A stretch of 64,000 nucleotides of DNA from Haloplanus sp. HW8-1 (GCF_023703795.1 NZ_CP098518.1:3410001-3474000); one strand, 5' to 3'; counted from the first letter of the stretch, positions 23,884 to 32,554 are shown. Notes: generated by a model from the letters alone, not told the origin. Translations and numbers: made by a program.

Positions 23884-24040
23884 GTCAGTGAATGACTCAT
23901 TTCGAAAATGCGTCTCAGCCGCATGCCGAGTACATCTTCGGCAATCCACTCAGCATTCCTGACTGCTTCGGAGGACTCCTGCGTCTTGGTCAAGACGACA
24001 TCTGGTGCTGCAAGTGGTCGATACACTCGCCGAAGCTACA
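23884..24040 (-). other. Unidentified gene fragment beside the IS cluster
   Basis: One minus-strand frame reads LRRVYRPLAAPDVVLTKTQE then SSEAVRNAEWIAEDVLGM before a stop, with an in-frame stop just upstream. The composition is protein-like but I do not recognise it. Probably the end of a gene destroyed by the insertions. Confidence 0.25.
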
Positions 24041-24110
24041 GAGCGGTTCCTAGCGAGCGTGCAAAGTTGGCACCCTTTCATTCATATCCGTCGGTTTGCA
24101 AATAGGAGCT

Positions 24111-25574
24111 ATGTCGACCTCCCGGGCCGTCATCCTCGTTGTGATCGTCGTCCTTGCAGGCTGTAGCGGTATTGGGGGCGATACCGGTCGTCTGTCCACG
24201 GAGACGGCCACGGCGACGGGCACACAGTCTGCAACAGCGACGACCGCACCGGATGCGTCGGCGACGCCGTCGGGAACGCTTGAGATTCACGTCATCAACG
24301 TCGGCCAATCGGTGAGCACGCTCCTCGTCGCGCCCTCGGGAGAGACGATGCTCATCGACACCGGTGATTTCACCGACGATGGGGAGTACGTGCTTCAGTA
24401 TCTCCAGCGCCACGATATCGCGCGGATCGATCATCTGGTCGTGAGCCATAACGACGCCGACCACATCGGCGGGAACGCCGCCATCATCGACTACTACGAA
24501 ACCCACGCCGATGGTATCGGCGTGATCCATGACCCCGGGATCGCTGCCAGCACGCAAACCTACAACGAGTACCTCGATGCCGTCGAAGCACACGACGTTC
24601 GACTCGTCGAGACCCGCGAGGGGGACTCGCTGTCGTTCGGCGGTGCTGCAGTCGGGGTGCAAGTCCTCGGTCCACCGGACCCGTATCTCGAAGATGGGGC
24701 CCGTAACGAGAACAGCATCGTCCTCAAATTCACCTTCGGATCGACGAGCTTCCTGTCTACCGGGGACGCCGAAGACGATCAGGAAGCATACCTCGTCGAG
24801 CAGTACGGGACACACCTCCGTGCGACAGTCCTGAAAGCCGGACACCACGGGAGCAAGACGAGTACGGGTGGCGCCCTGTTGGAGGCCGTCCAGCCGGAGA
24901 CGGTCGTCATTTCGAGTGCGTATGACTCACGATACGACCACCCGAACGATGAGACGCTCGGGCGGTTGGCCGAGCGCTCGATCCCGACTTACTGGACGGC
25001 GACCCACGGCGATATCGTCGTTGTCAGCGACGGTCGCGGTGTCTCGGTCCGGACACAGCAGGCGGCTCCGACCGATCCCCTCGCGCTCCGAGACGGGACC
25101 GCGGTTGCGCCTGGCACCTCGGCGCCAGTCTCCGATCGAGCACGCTTCGGTGGCCGTCCGGTCACTGAGTCCACAACGACGCCTGACGGGAGTCCATCCG
25201 CGACAGCGACCGCGACGATGACCGACGGCGGATCAGTCCCGGCAGAGGCGATCGCCCTCGCCGAGATCAACGCCGACGCCGACGGCAACGATAACGAGAA
25301 TCTGAACGACGAGTACATCGTCCTCGAGAACACGGGTGACACGGCGCTCGACCTGTCTGGGTGGACGCTCACCGATGCAGCGGATCACACCTATACATTC
25401 CCTGCGGGATTTACGCTCCCCGCTGGCAGACAGGTCACGATCCACACTGGACGCGGGACCGACACCGACACCGATCTCTACTGGGGGCAAGACTCGGCCG
25501 TCTGGAACAACGGTGGCGACACAGTCACCGTTCGGACGGGTGAGGGAACTATTGTCCTTGCGGAGGAGTACTAA
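24111..25574 (+). CDS. Secreted lipoprotein: ComEC-type metallo-beta-lactamase plus lamin-tail domain
   Basis: 487 residues. Lipoprotein signal: hydrophobic VILVVIVVLAGCSG with lipobox Cys20, followed by a Thr/Ala-rich linker. Residues about 60-320 are a metallo-beta-lactamase fold of the ComEC/Rec2 class: INVGQSVSTLLVAPSG, MLIDTGDF, SHNDADHIGGN (HxHxDH-like metal site), FLSTGDAEDD, LKAGHHGSKTS. Residues about 390-487 are a lamin-tail domain (EYIVLENTGDTALDLSGWTL). Such enzymes may cut extracellular DNA or nucleotides. The next gene (2-base gap) is its usual DUF3006 partner. The start was taken at MSTSRAV for the signal peptide. Confidence 0.85.
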   Translation: MSTSRAVILVVIVVLAGCSGIGGDTGRLSTETATATGTQSATATTAPDASATPSGTLEIHVINVGQSVSTLLVAPSGETMLIDTGDFTDDGEYVLQYLQRHDIARIDHLVVSHNDADHIGGNAAIIDYYETHADGIGVIHDPGIAASTQTYNEYLDAVEAHDVRLVETREGDSLSFGGAAVGVQVLGPPDPYLEDGARNENSIVLKFTFGSTSFLSTGDAEDDQEAYLVEQYGTHLRATVLKAGHHGSKTSTGGALLEAVQPETVVISSAYDSRYDHPNDETLGRLAERSIPTYWTATHGDIVVVSDGRGVSVRTQQAAPTDPLALRDGTAVAPGTSAPVSDRARFGGRPVTESTTTPDGSPSATATATMTDGGSVPAEAIALAEINADADGNDNENLNDEYIVLENTGDTALDLSGWTLTDAADHTYTFPAGFTLPAGRQVTIHTGRGTDTDTDLYWGQDSAVWNNGGDTVTVRTGEGTIVLAEEY

Positions 25575-25576
25575 CT

Positions 25577-25855
25577 ATGGTGGACGATGGGACCTACACC
25601 GCAGTCCTCGATCGGTTCGAGGAGGAGGTGGCCGTGTTGGTGCTTGAATCGGACGCCGAAACGATCGGACACGTCGTGGTCGACACCGAGACACTACCTG
25701 CGGAGGGCCAGCATCAAGATGCGCTCTTTACTGTCGTGATTCGGGACGATACCCTTACGGAGGCGACCTACCGCCCGAACCGGACCGAGAAGCGTCGGGA
25801 GACCGCACAGTCTCGGTTCGATCGGTTGTCGGAGCGCTCCGACTCTGAGCAGTAA
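25577..25855 (+). CDS. DUF3006 family protein
   Basis: 92 residues: TYTAVLDRFEEEVAVLVLES near the start, a middle EGQHQDALFTVVI and a basic tail RPNRTEKRRETAQSRFDRLS. DUF3006 proteins are short RNA-polymerase-independent accessory proteins of unknown function, nearly always next to a ComEC-like metallo-beta-lactamase. Two bases separate it from that gene, so co-expression is certain in practice. Confidence 0.8.
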   Translation: MVDDGTYTAVLDRFEEEVAVLVLESDAETIGHVVVDTETLPAEGQHQDALFTVVIRDDTLTEATYRPNRTEKRRETAQSRFDRLSERSDSEQ

Positions 25856-25984
25856 GTCGTTCATGTCTCACAGGACGTGCGGCAGCCGGTCTTGCTAGGC
25901 CCCAGCACCCGTCTCGGCTACGCCTCTCGATTCGGTGTACGGGGCCTCTCGGTCGGTGCGAACGCAGCATGGCGTCGCTGAGAC

Positions 25985-26245
25985 AAGCTCAACGCGGCTG
26001 CGGACAACCTCCGTGAGAGCGCCGAAGACCTCACTCGGGACGCGGAAGTCCTGAGTGAGACGGGGGAGACGCTCAGCGCAAGCAGTGAAGAAGTGACAGC
26101 CTCCACCCAGCAGATCGACGCCGCCTCAACGGAGATGGCACAGGGAGCCGACGATCTTGCCGCCGAGACCCAGCGAGCCAGCGAGAACGTCGACGACCTT
26201 TCGGCGTCGATCGAAGAGACCATGGCGACCGTTCAGCAGGGATAA
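25985..26245 (+). pseudogene. Fragment of a methyl-accepting taxis transducer
   Basis: The plus-strand frame reads KLNAAADNLRESAEDLTRDA, then ASSEEVTASTQQIDAASTEM and ending ETMATVQQG with a stop at 26245. This is the coiled-coil adaptation/signalling region of haloarchaeal transducers, about 87 codons. An in-frame stop at 25979-25981 precedes it and no start fits. It is cut off before the signalling hairpin tip, so it is a dead fragment left by recombination. Confidence 0.8.
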
Positions 26246-26330
26246 TGCAGTCGTAACTAGTGGATGCAGGGTATCGACACGGGAGTTCTGAAGAGACTCT
26301 CTGGAGTAGACGGTGCAGTCTGTCTGCGTG

Positions 26331-27167
26331 TTATAGTGGGTTTTCTGTGCGCTGTCCCGGAATATCTGGGAGGGTTCCATCTTTTGTCAGCGTCTTCCAG
26401 CCAGCGTACAGAACGATGAGTGCCGCACAGGCAACGTAGAAGATGATGTTGCCAGAGACGATATCGAAGATGGCGGGGAGTTCGCCCGTCACTTCACCGA
26501 ATGCGGCCATGTTGCTCGCTGCGTGGGTGATCATGACGACTGGCAATGCGCCCCTAGTGTTGTTGTACAGCCAGCCAAGGATGACAGAGGTAGCCACCAC
26601 ATAGACGACATATTCGTGAAATGCGGTGAAGTCGCCGGCACCAGCCAGTATCAGTGGGACGTGCCAGAATGCCCAGACGAGTCCGATGACCACGCTCGTC
26701 GTGAGCGCACTGAACCGTTGCTGGAGGCGGGGTTGCATGAACCCACGCCAGCCCAGTTCCTCCAGTGCACCGGCTAGAAAGAGCGTGACTGCAAAAAAGA
26801 AGAGGTACTGTCCGATGGAGGCTGCCGGTGCCACGACATCAACACCGAGCAAGACCGCGACGATGCTCTCAAAATCGGTCGCGACGAGCATGATTCCGAT
26901 CCCGGCGAGATACCAGTGGATGCCTGTCCGAACGTTCCGGAGCTGTCCGAGCCAGTCTCGAACGCCATCGTTGAGCAACCAGACTGTTATCCCCGCGCTA
27001 GCCATCGGAGTCCAAGCATACGGGATCGCCGCGAGAGTCGGGAAGTCGGCCCCGAATACTGCGTAGAGCGCTGTGACGACGAGTGAGGAGTTCACAATCA
27101 GCACAGCCAAGAAGGCACCGACCGGTGTGCGACGTGCTCGCTCTCGGAGTGTTTTGAGCACGCTCAT
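26331..27167 (-). CDS. CPBP-family intramembrane metalloprotease
   Basis: 278 residues, about eight predicted membrane helices. The CPBP (Abi/CAAX-protease-like) motifs are in order: EELGWRGF (136-143), FWHVPLI and THAASNMAAF. In other organisms these proteases process prenylated or bacteriocin-related peptides, and many act in immunity; here the substrate is unknown. It is a stand-alone gene on the minus strand between a transducer fragment and Orc1/Cdc6. Confidence 0.85.
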   Translation of the reverse strand: MSVLKTLRERARRTPVGAFLAVLIVNSSLVVTALYAVFGADFPTLAAIPYAWTPMASAGITVWLLNDGVRDWLGQLRNVRTGIHWYLAGIGIMLVATDFESIVAVLLGVDVVAPAASIGQYLFFFAVTLFLAGALEELGWRGFMQPRLQQRFSALTTSVVIGLVWAFWHVPLILAGAGDFTAFHEYVVYVVATSVILGWLYNNTRGALPVVMITHAASNMAAFGEVTGELPAIFDIVSGNIIFYVACAALIVLYAGWKTLTKDGTLPDIPGQRTENPL

Positions 27168-27671
27168 ACTGGTTCACTAACCGGATGAGGTGTGGCCCCC
27201 CTTGTTCGGACGCTGTCATTTGGGGTCTGCCTGACTATACGGAACGATCTCGCCCAGTCTGTCGTCTGTAGTTGCTCTCGCATATGTGATCTCCTCCCAC
27301 CGTTTTATCAAAAAAGTCATTACTCAAATCATTGAGAGCCTCTGAGTCTGAAGCTCGTCGAAACGAACGTTCCAGCCGGAGACAAAGAATAGAGGCCACT
27401 GACGCGAAGGAATCCCATTATACTGACTCGAGCCTCCCTATTCAGCCCAGATCGTCTGCCAACTACTGAGGCGTTCAACACCGTCAAGAAACAGCTGCAC
27501 GGCTGAGCCAGTCGCCGTGCTAGTCGTCCTAAGGGACGATGTGGCAGTCACCGACTTTCCATGCAAAGCACCAACGGAATGCCCGATCACCGGACGGTCA
27601 TGGGACCGCCGGCGGATGTGTACTCGGACTCGATGGTCGCCGTTCGGCTCGTTGCCTCAGCCTTCGCGCCA
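27168..27671. other. Gap of about 500 bases with an AT-rich patch
   Basis: No gene recognised. The patch 27301-27345 is AT-rich (CGTTTTATCAAAAAAGTC), and GACTATACGG near 27234 could serve as promoter for the leftward protease gene. Compositional contrast with its surroundings fits a junction between acquired pieces. Confidence 0.4.
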
Positions 27672-28700
27672 CTACTGCATCGGTGACGTCGTCGACGCGT
27701 CAACGAGCGAGTACTCACGGTCGCGGCTCGTTCCCGTCGCTTCAAGGAGGTTATACTGCGCCATCTTCGACAGATAGGACCGCACCGTCCGTTTCGTCCG
27801 TGGCTCATCAACCACCGCCGTATAGCGCTCGTGTATCTCTCCCGGACCGAGGGGGCCGTGTTCACAGACGATATCGTACACGGCACGCTGGTGTGGGGTG
27901 AGCGAATCGAGGCTTTTCTGTTTGATCTGCGCTCGGGCGTCGGCGGCAGCGTCAAGGAGCATCTCGTCGGTGATTCGCTCGTGATTCTCCCGATCGGCCG
28001 CGCTGGCCGCAGTCCGCAGGATCCCGATGGCGAGCCGGGCGTCGCCCGCGGCGGCATCCGCGATCCGATAGAGCTGCGCCTCGGTGATCGCCTCGGGAGC
28101 TAGGCCCCACTGTGTTCTGGCCTGCAGGATATCGAAGAGTTGCTCGTCGTGGTACTTATCCATCCGCACGTGCTCGCTCGCACGGAGCCGGCTGACGAGG
28201 CGGTCGTCGACGCGGCTGAACAGCTGTTCTTCCTCGTTCGCGATGCAGACGAGCGCGAACTGAGAGAGGCTGTGGAGGTCGTAGATGATGCTTGGATCCT
28301 GAAGCTGGTCGACCTCATCGAGGATGATCACGGTTCGCGGCCCGTCGTACTGCTGTAGACGGTCGACCAACTCGTCGTGTGGTGTCGACTGGCGGTGGAT
28401 ATCGATTGTCGCCCCCAGATCGTCGAGGATCTGATACAGGGTGCGAAATCGCGTGTAGTTCCGCCAGCAGTTGACGTAGGTCGCCTCGATGCCGAGGACT
28501 TCCTCGCGTAGTCGTTCGGTAACGAATCGGGTGATACACGTCTTGCCGGTGCCGCTCGGCCCGGTCACGACGGCCGTGTTGGCCGGTTCTCCGTTCGTGA
28601 TCGGTTCGAGCACGCTGGAGAGATGGTTCACTTCGGCGTCGCGATGCTCAACTTCCTGCGGGACGAACCCTGCCCGGAGGACGCGTGCATCGCGGATCAT
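27672..28700 (-). CDS. orc1: Orc1/Cdc6 replication initiator
   Basis: 342 residues starting MIRDARVLRAGFVPQEVEHR. AAA+ features: Walker A GPSGTGKT, Walker B VIILDEVDQL, sensor 1 VCIANEEEQLF with LVSRLRASEHV, sensor 2 GDARLAIGILR. A C-terminal winged helix follows (LTPHQRAVYDIV, RTVRSYLSKMAQYNLLEA). A TATA-like TTTTTATTA about 33 bases upstream supports a leaderless start here rather than at a further upstream codon. It should bind repeats next to its gene and start replication of the element. Confidence 0.9.
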   Translation of the reverse strand: MIRDARVLRAGFVPQEVEHRDAEVNHLSSVLEPITNGEPANTAVVTGPSGTGKTCITRFVTERLREEVLGIEATYVNCWRNYTRFRTLYQILDDLGATIDIHRQSTPHDELVDRLQQYDGPRTVIILDEVDQLQDPSIIYDLHSLSQFALVCIANEEEQLFSRVDDRLVSRLRASEHVRMDKYHDEQLFDILQARTQWGLAPEAITEAQLYRIADAAAGDARLAIGILRTAASAADRENHERITDEMLLDAAADARAQIKQKSLDSLTPHQRAVYDIVCEHGPLGPGEIHERYTAVVDEPRTKRTVRSYLSKMAQYNLLEATGTSRDREYSLVDASTTSPMQ

Positions 28701-28751
28701 CTGGTCGTACGTGGGTGTTTTCGGGGCACATAATAAAAACGTGCTCGCGTC

Positions 28752-28866
28752 GTTTCCGGAAAGCGCTGGGGCTGCGCATCGGTGACCCGACACGTGTACC
28801 GAGCGATTGCACTCTACGGCGCCTCTGAGCTGCTGCCTCCTGGTACGTTCCGGTTTCCGGAAAGCG
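28752..28866. repeat. Paired GTTTCCGGAAAGCG repeats beside orc1 (origin candidate)
   Basis: The 14-mer GTTTCCGGAAAGCG occurs at 28752-28765 and 28853-28866, same orientation, 101 bases apart, immediately upstream of Orc1/Cdc6. Its core TTTCCGGAAA is a dyad. Haloarchaeal origins normally lie next to an orc1 gene and hold origin-recognition boxes; these repeats are the best local candidates, though they differ from the ORB consensus I recall. Confidence 0.5.
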
Positions 28867-28967
28867 GACGAGTTCGGTGATTTCGTCGTCTCACGGTCGG
28901 TCTCCCATCTAGGTGACTGTCAACCGGGGCGCAGCAGTCGTGGGGCGTACCGAGCGAGCGTGCAGCC

Positions 28968-29001
28968 CGGTTATGCGCGCCCCGTGACGGGCGCGGGGCG
29001 C
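28968..29001 (+). promoter_or_regulatory. CGGTTAT plus GC dyad, copy 1 (SWIM gene)
   Basis: CGGTTAT at 28968-28974, two bases, then GCGCCCC (28977-28983) and GGGGCGC (28995-29001) with an 11-base spacer. It precedes the SWIM gene by 24 bases. The same arrangement recurs at 29538 and 31150. CGGTTAT could be an atypical TATA box. Confidence 0.6.
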
Positions 29002-29024
29002 CTCCCATGCCCCCGCGTGGTCCA

Positions 29025-29498
29025 ATGTCCGAACGACTCCATCCACTCGATCGGTTAGACGTCTCGCCACGGGTCCTGAAACGCGCACAGTACGAAGCCC
29101 TCGCCTTCTTCATGCGACCACCGTACGTCGAGGTTCGCAACTACAGCTACCCTGACCCGGAGAACCACACGTACAACGTTCGTATCGCCGACGGAGTCCC
29201 GATCCGCTGCAGCTGTCCAGCGGACGTGGAGTACGAACGCGCCTGCAAACATCGGGTCGGCGTTGCAATCCGCACCCAAATCATCGAGAAGGCACTCAAG
29301 GCACAGGTTGCGGCAGATGGTGGTGGCGTTGCCAATCGGAGGGCTGCAGGACTCGGTGACGACGAGGCGAGGTCAACAGCCGGAGACGAGACTGCGGACT
29401 GTGCGTGTCGTCCCGACAGTCACCGTCCTTGTTGGTCGTGTGTCCGGGCGAATCGACGGACGTCGACTGACACCGACGGCGCCCGAGAACAACGCTGA
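29025..29498 (+). CDS. SWIM zinc-finger protein
   Basis: 157 residues. The SWIM motif is CSCPADVEYERACKH (C-x-C-xn-C-x-H, about 62-76) after VEVRNYSYPDPENHTYNVRI. SWIM fingers bind DNA or partner proteins and are common in haloarchaeal plasmids. The C-terminal third is disordered and Cys-containing (CACRPD, CWSC). The start is ATG 24 bases after the copy-1 dyad. Confidence 0.75.
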   Translation: MSERLHPLDRLDVSPRVLKRAQYEALAFFMRPPYVEVRNYSYPDPENHTYNVRIADGVPIRCSCPADVEYERACKHRVGVAIRTQIIEKALKAQVAADGGGVANRRAAGLGDDEARSTAGDETADCACRPDSHRPCWSCVRANRRTSTDTDGAREQR

Positions 29499-29537
29499 GA
29501 CAGCGCATATCGAGGGGCTGGCCGGTGCTCATCGGCC

Positions 29538-29570
29538 CGGTTATTCGCGCCCCCGATGGGTGCGGGGCGC
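29538..29570 (+). promoter_or_regulatory. CGGTTAT plus GC dyad, copy 2 (TFB gene)
   Basis: CGGTTAT at 29538-29544, then the same stem arms GCGCCCC (29547-29553) and GGGGCGC (29564-29570) at the same two-base distance as in copy 1. It lies before the TFB gene. Confidence 0.6.
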
Positions 29571-29598
29571 GATGTACTGGGCCTCGCAGGAGTATTCG

Positions 29599-30603
29599 AT
29601 GCAACCAGGCGACGTCTACGAGACGGGGTTCGATGAATCGACCGGCAAAACGACCAGTGAGAGCGCGACGTGCCCCGAATGTGATGGCCACGTCGTGACG
29701 GACGGCGGAGAGCGTCACTGTCCCGACTGTGGACTCGTCATCGACGAGTACCACATCGACCACGGTGCGACAGCACGCAAGGGCCCGGGTGACGAACGGG
29801 ATCCACGACACATCGGTTCCCCGCGGACGCCAGCGCGACATGATTACGGGCTGACGACGGAGATCGGCCGAACGCGGGATGGAACCGGGCGAACGCTCGA
29901 TGGAAAGACGCGACAACGGTTCAGCCGTCTTCGGGTGCAGCATCGGCGGGCGCGACACGAATCGAAGCGTGATCGCAACCTCGAACAGGGCTGTCAGGAG
30001 GTGTCCCGGATCGCCGGCGCGCTCGGATTGTCACGAAGCCTCGAAGAACAGGCAGCGATGGTCTTCCGACGGGCACAGGACGAGCACCTGCTCCGCGGAC
30101 GCTCCATCGAAGCCGTCGCCGCAGCGAGCGTCCATGCAGCCTGTCGGTGTGCCGGGTTGCCACGTTCGATCAGTGAGATCGAACCCCTCGCTCGGGTCGC
30201 GGGACAGCGCGTCCGGAACGCCTATCGCGTCCTGAACGACGAGTTGGGCCTCCCGACGCCACCACCAACGCCGACGGCGTTCGTCCCGAAGTACGCCTCG
30301 GCGCTTGAGGTCTCCACGGCGATTCGCAAGCGCGCCCTTGAGCTGGCGGAGCTGGCCGTCGAACGCGGCGTGGCGAGCGGGCGCCAGCCCTCGGGGGTGG
30401 CTGCGGCCTGTCTGTATCAGGCATCGCTCGAAGCGGGGGCGGGACTGGTACAGACGACGCTGGCCGATCTCGCTGATGTGACACCGACAACGATCCGGAC
30501 GGGCTGGAACGCGGTGTTAGCTGCTATCGACGCGACCGACGGGGCGGACTCGGCCACCGCGGACGCTGGCGGCACGGCCTCTCCGGTACCGGGGGAGCGC
30601 TGA
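29599..30603 (+). CDS. tfb: Transcription initiation factor TFB
   Basis: 334 residues. An N-terminal zinc ribbon (CPECDGHVVTDGGERHCPDC, about 20-40) is followed by the B-finger region (ARHDYGLTTEIGRTRDGTGR) and two cyclin-like repeats (about 130-220 and 225-315; LEEQAAMVFRRAQDEHLLRG, ASVHAACRCAGLPRSISEI, SGVAAACLYQASLEAG). Haloarchaea carry several TFBs with different promoter preferences, and element-borne copies may direct element genes. A further in-frame Met lies nine codons upstream (MYWASQEYS). The next gene begins two bases after its stop. Confidence 0.88.
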   Translation: MQPGDVYETGFDESTGKTTSESATCPECDGHVVTDGGERHCPDCGLVIDEYHIDHGATARKGPGDERDPRHIGSPRTPARHDYGLTTEIGRTRDGTGRTLDGKTRQRFSRLRVQHRRARHESKRDRNLEQGCQEVSRIAGALGLSRSLEEQAAMVFRRAQDEHLLRGRSIEAVAAASVHAACRCAGLPRSISEIEPLARVAGQRVRNAYRVLNDELGLPTPPPTPTAFVPKYASALEVSTAIRKRALELAELAVERGVASGRQPSGVAAACLYQASLEAGAGLVQTTLADLADVTPTTIRTGWNAVLAAIDATDGADSATADAGGTASPVPGER

Positions 30604-30605
30604 TC

Positions 30606-31106
30606 GTGACGACGGAGATGCTGATCGCGGTGCTCGTCCCCGCGGCTGACGCGGACGAGGCGCTGTCGATCGCGCGACGGGCATTCGACCGGCTCGTGGG
30701 CGTCGGGACCCGTGAGCCGGTGTTTGAGTCGTACGTGACGTTCGAGCGAACACAGCCAGGGGCCGAGCCGACGCGGTGGGATGACCTTCCTCCGGTACTG
30801 CCAGTCCGGGCGGAGCCGGGGGCATCCCTTCTCGAACGGCAGTGGGTCGAGACGTGGCAGGCGTTCGTTGCCAACATCGAGCAGGTCCGAACAGGCCTCG
30901 TCACACAGTCGCTGCGTGAGCTCATGCAGGACACCGACCAGATACGCCGGGCCTGCTATGAGATCGGCGCGACCGAGGGGCCGACCGTCTATCTGTACGA
31001 CCAGTACGGCCTCGGGATTCGGCATCGCGAGCGACTCGATGCGGTGCTAGCACGTGGCGATCCGGACCAGGAGCTGTGGATCGCCCCTGCAACGGTGCGG
31101 TACTGA
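30606..31106 (+). CDS. Conserved haloarchaeal element protein, function unknown
   Basis: 166 residues from GTG. Alpha/beta look: MLIAVLVPAADADEALSIAR, PVFESYVTFERTQPG, then a helical centre WQAFVANIEQVRTGLVTQSL and a final PTVYLYDQYGLGIRHRE. Coupled to the TFB gene by a two-base gap. I recognise no catalytic motif; its position suggests a role with transcription or T4SS control. Confidence 0.6.
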   Translation: MTTEMLIAVLVPAADADEALSIARRAFDRLVGVGTREPVFESYVTFERTQPGAEPTRWDDLPPVLPVRAEPGASLLERQWVETWQAFVANIEQVRTGLVTQSLRELMQDTDQIRRACYEIGATEGPTVYLYDQYGLGIRHRERLDAVLARGDPDQELWIAPATVRY

Positions 31107-31149
31107 CAGAAGCGTCGCCCCGAAACACGGGGTCGGCGGGGTCGTGGTC

Positions 31150-31184
31150 CGGTTATGGGGCGCCTGCGACGGGCGCAGGCGCCC
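31150..31184 (+). promoter_or_regulatory. CGGTTAT plus GC dyad, copy 3
   Basis: CGGTTAT at 31150-31156 followed by an 11-bp perfect stem, GGGCGCCTGCG (31158-31168) with its complement at 31174-31184. It precedes the gene at 31213. The stem sequence differs from copies 1 and 2, but size, place and the CGGTTAT box are kept. Confidence 0.6.
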
Positions 31185-31212
31185 ACACACGGGGGCCTGC
31201 AGGAGATCGAAG

Positions 31213-32418
31213 ATGGAGGACCCAGAACAGCGACTGGTGTTCAGTGGTGTCGATGCGCGAACAGATGCGACCCTGCCCGCGTGGTACGAGCGAGCGCGCC
31301 CGGAGGCAGAGCCGATCTCCTTCGCGGAGGCGGTGCGGCGACTGCCACGCGCGACGGAAACGACGGTCGCGTACAGGAACCCGTACACGGACGAGTGGGT
31401 GTCGACGGAGCGATTCAGCGCGATCGTGGAGCCGAGTCGCCTGCAGGAGCAAGCTGCCGACCGACGACGTTCGACGGACGGGGGGACAGCTAGCGATACC
31501 GCGACGGCGGCTGACGGCCCGAGCGATCCCCTCTTTCACGTCCCGACGTCGTCGTATGCGATCATCAACCCGCTCGACGTGTACGGCCCGCTCGAAGACG
31601 TCCTCCGGGAAACCGAGTATGAGGGCCGGTCCCTCGACGAGCTGGTGTTCGGCGAGATGCGTCAGTACCGCGGTGGCGGAGAGGTCCACATGGATCTCAT
31701 GTTCGATGGGCTCAACGTGACCCTGCCTGGGGACCGGGATCCGATCACGATGGGGCTCACGTCGGGCTACGACTTCTTCGGCAATCACGCCGTGTACGTC
31801 GAGGGCTTCGCCCGTGATACGGCCTGTGCGAACTCCATTCGCTCGCTGACGGATCGCGAGACGATCAAACACGTCGGTGACATCGGCGGGTTCGACGACT
31901 GGTGGAGGGACCTGCTCAGGCAACTCGGCATGCTCCGCGGCGACTTGGCGGCGTTCATCGAGGACGCCCAAGACATCACGCTCGATCTGACGGTGGTTCC
32001 GTTCGACCTCGAGACGTTCTACGACCTGCTTGACTTCCCGGAGTATCTCGCCACGCAGGCCGCCACCGACGTGCGTGCGAACGCGGCCGATCCCTTCGAA
32101 CCGAACATGTGGACGCTTCACTCGGGAGCGACCTACGCGTTGACCCATGCGTTCACCGGCAAGGAGGGCTCGTCGCTCGATCGCTACGTTCGAACGGCCA
32201 ACGATATCCTGTTCAACCCCGAGTCGATCCTGGAGTCGGTGCAACAGACGTACGAACAGCGGGTCGCGGCCACGACGGACGAAGACGGACAGACGGACGT
32301 CGAACGGCAGGCGGCACTCGCACAGATCGAACGCGTCGCCGATGACCTCACGGCACAGGTGAGCCAGTTCGAGGCACGTGCGGAGCGACTGCGATCGAGG
32401 TTCGAGGAACCAACCTGA
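31213..32418 (+). CDS. DUF932-like haloarchaeal element protein
   Basis: 401 residues. The middle, MDLMFDGLNVTLPGDRDPI, SGYDFFGNHAVYVEGFA and RDTACANSIRSLTDRETIKH, resembles the DUF932 family of plasmid and phage proteins. The C-terminal 80 residues are a coiled coil (VERQAALAQIERVADDL, FEARAERLRSRFEE). Function is unknown. It is the last gene before the T4SS operon promoter, on the same strand, with its own CGGTTAT dyad upstream. Confidence 0.6.
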   Translation: MEDPEQRLVFSGVDARTDATLPAWYERARPEAEPISFAEAVRRLPRATETTVAYRNPYTDEWVSTERFSAIVEPSRLQEQAADRRRSTDGGTASDTATAADGPSDPLFHVPTSSYAIINPLDVYGPLEDVLRETEYEGRSLDELVFGEMRQYRGGGEVHMDLMFDGLNVTLPGDRDPITMGLTSGYDFFGNHAVYVEGFARDTACANSIRSLTDRETIKHVGDIGGFDDWWRDLLRQLGMLRGDLAAFIEDAQDITLDLTVVPFDLETFYDLLDFPEYLATQAATDVRANAADPFEPNMWTLHSGATYALTHAFTGKEGSSLDRYVRTANDILFNPESILESVQQTYEQRVAATTDEDGQTDVERQAALAQIERVADDLTAQVSQFEARAERLRSRFEEPT

Positions 32419-32449
32419 AGACGCCGAACGAGTTCGCCGCCGAACCAAA

Positions 32450-32467
32450 AATATCACGTCTGATATT
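32450..32467. promoter_or_regulatory. Palindromic operator upstream of the T4SS-like operon
   Basis: AATATCA (32450-32456), CGTC, TGATATT (32461-32467): a perfect dyad ending about 11 bases before a strong TATA box, TTTTATAT near 32480-32486. The gene at 32555 follows about 70 bases later. A dimeric regulator binding here would contact or block TFB/TBP. Confidence 0.6.
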
Positions 32468-32519
32468 CGCGTCCCGAATTTTATATGATTTTCTTCTGAC
32501 GTTCCGACGTCGTCATCGC

Positions 32520-32537
32520 AAGATGCCGGCGCATCTT
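32520..32537 (+). promoter_or_regulatory. Leader hairpin of the T4SS-like operon
   Basis: AAGATGC, CGGC, GCATCTT at 32520-32537, within the predicted 5' leader about 17 bases before the pilin-like ATG. Could act in translation control or as a second operator. Confidence 0.4.
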
Positions 32538-32554
32538 CGCGGTGACAGGAGAGG

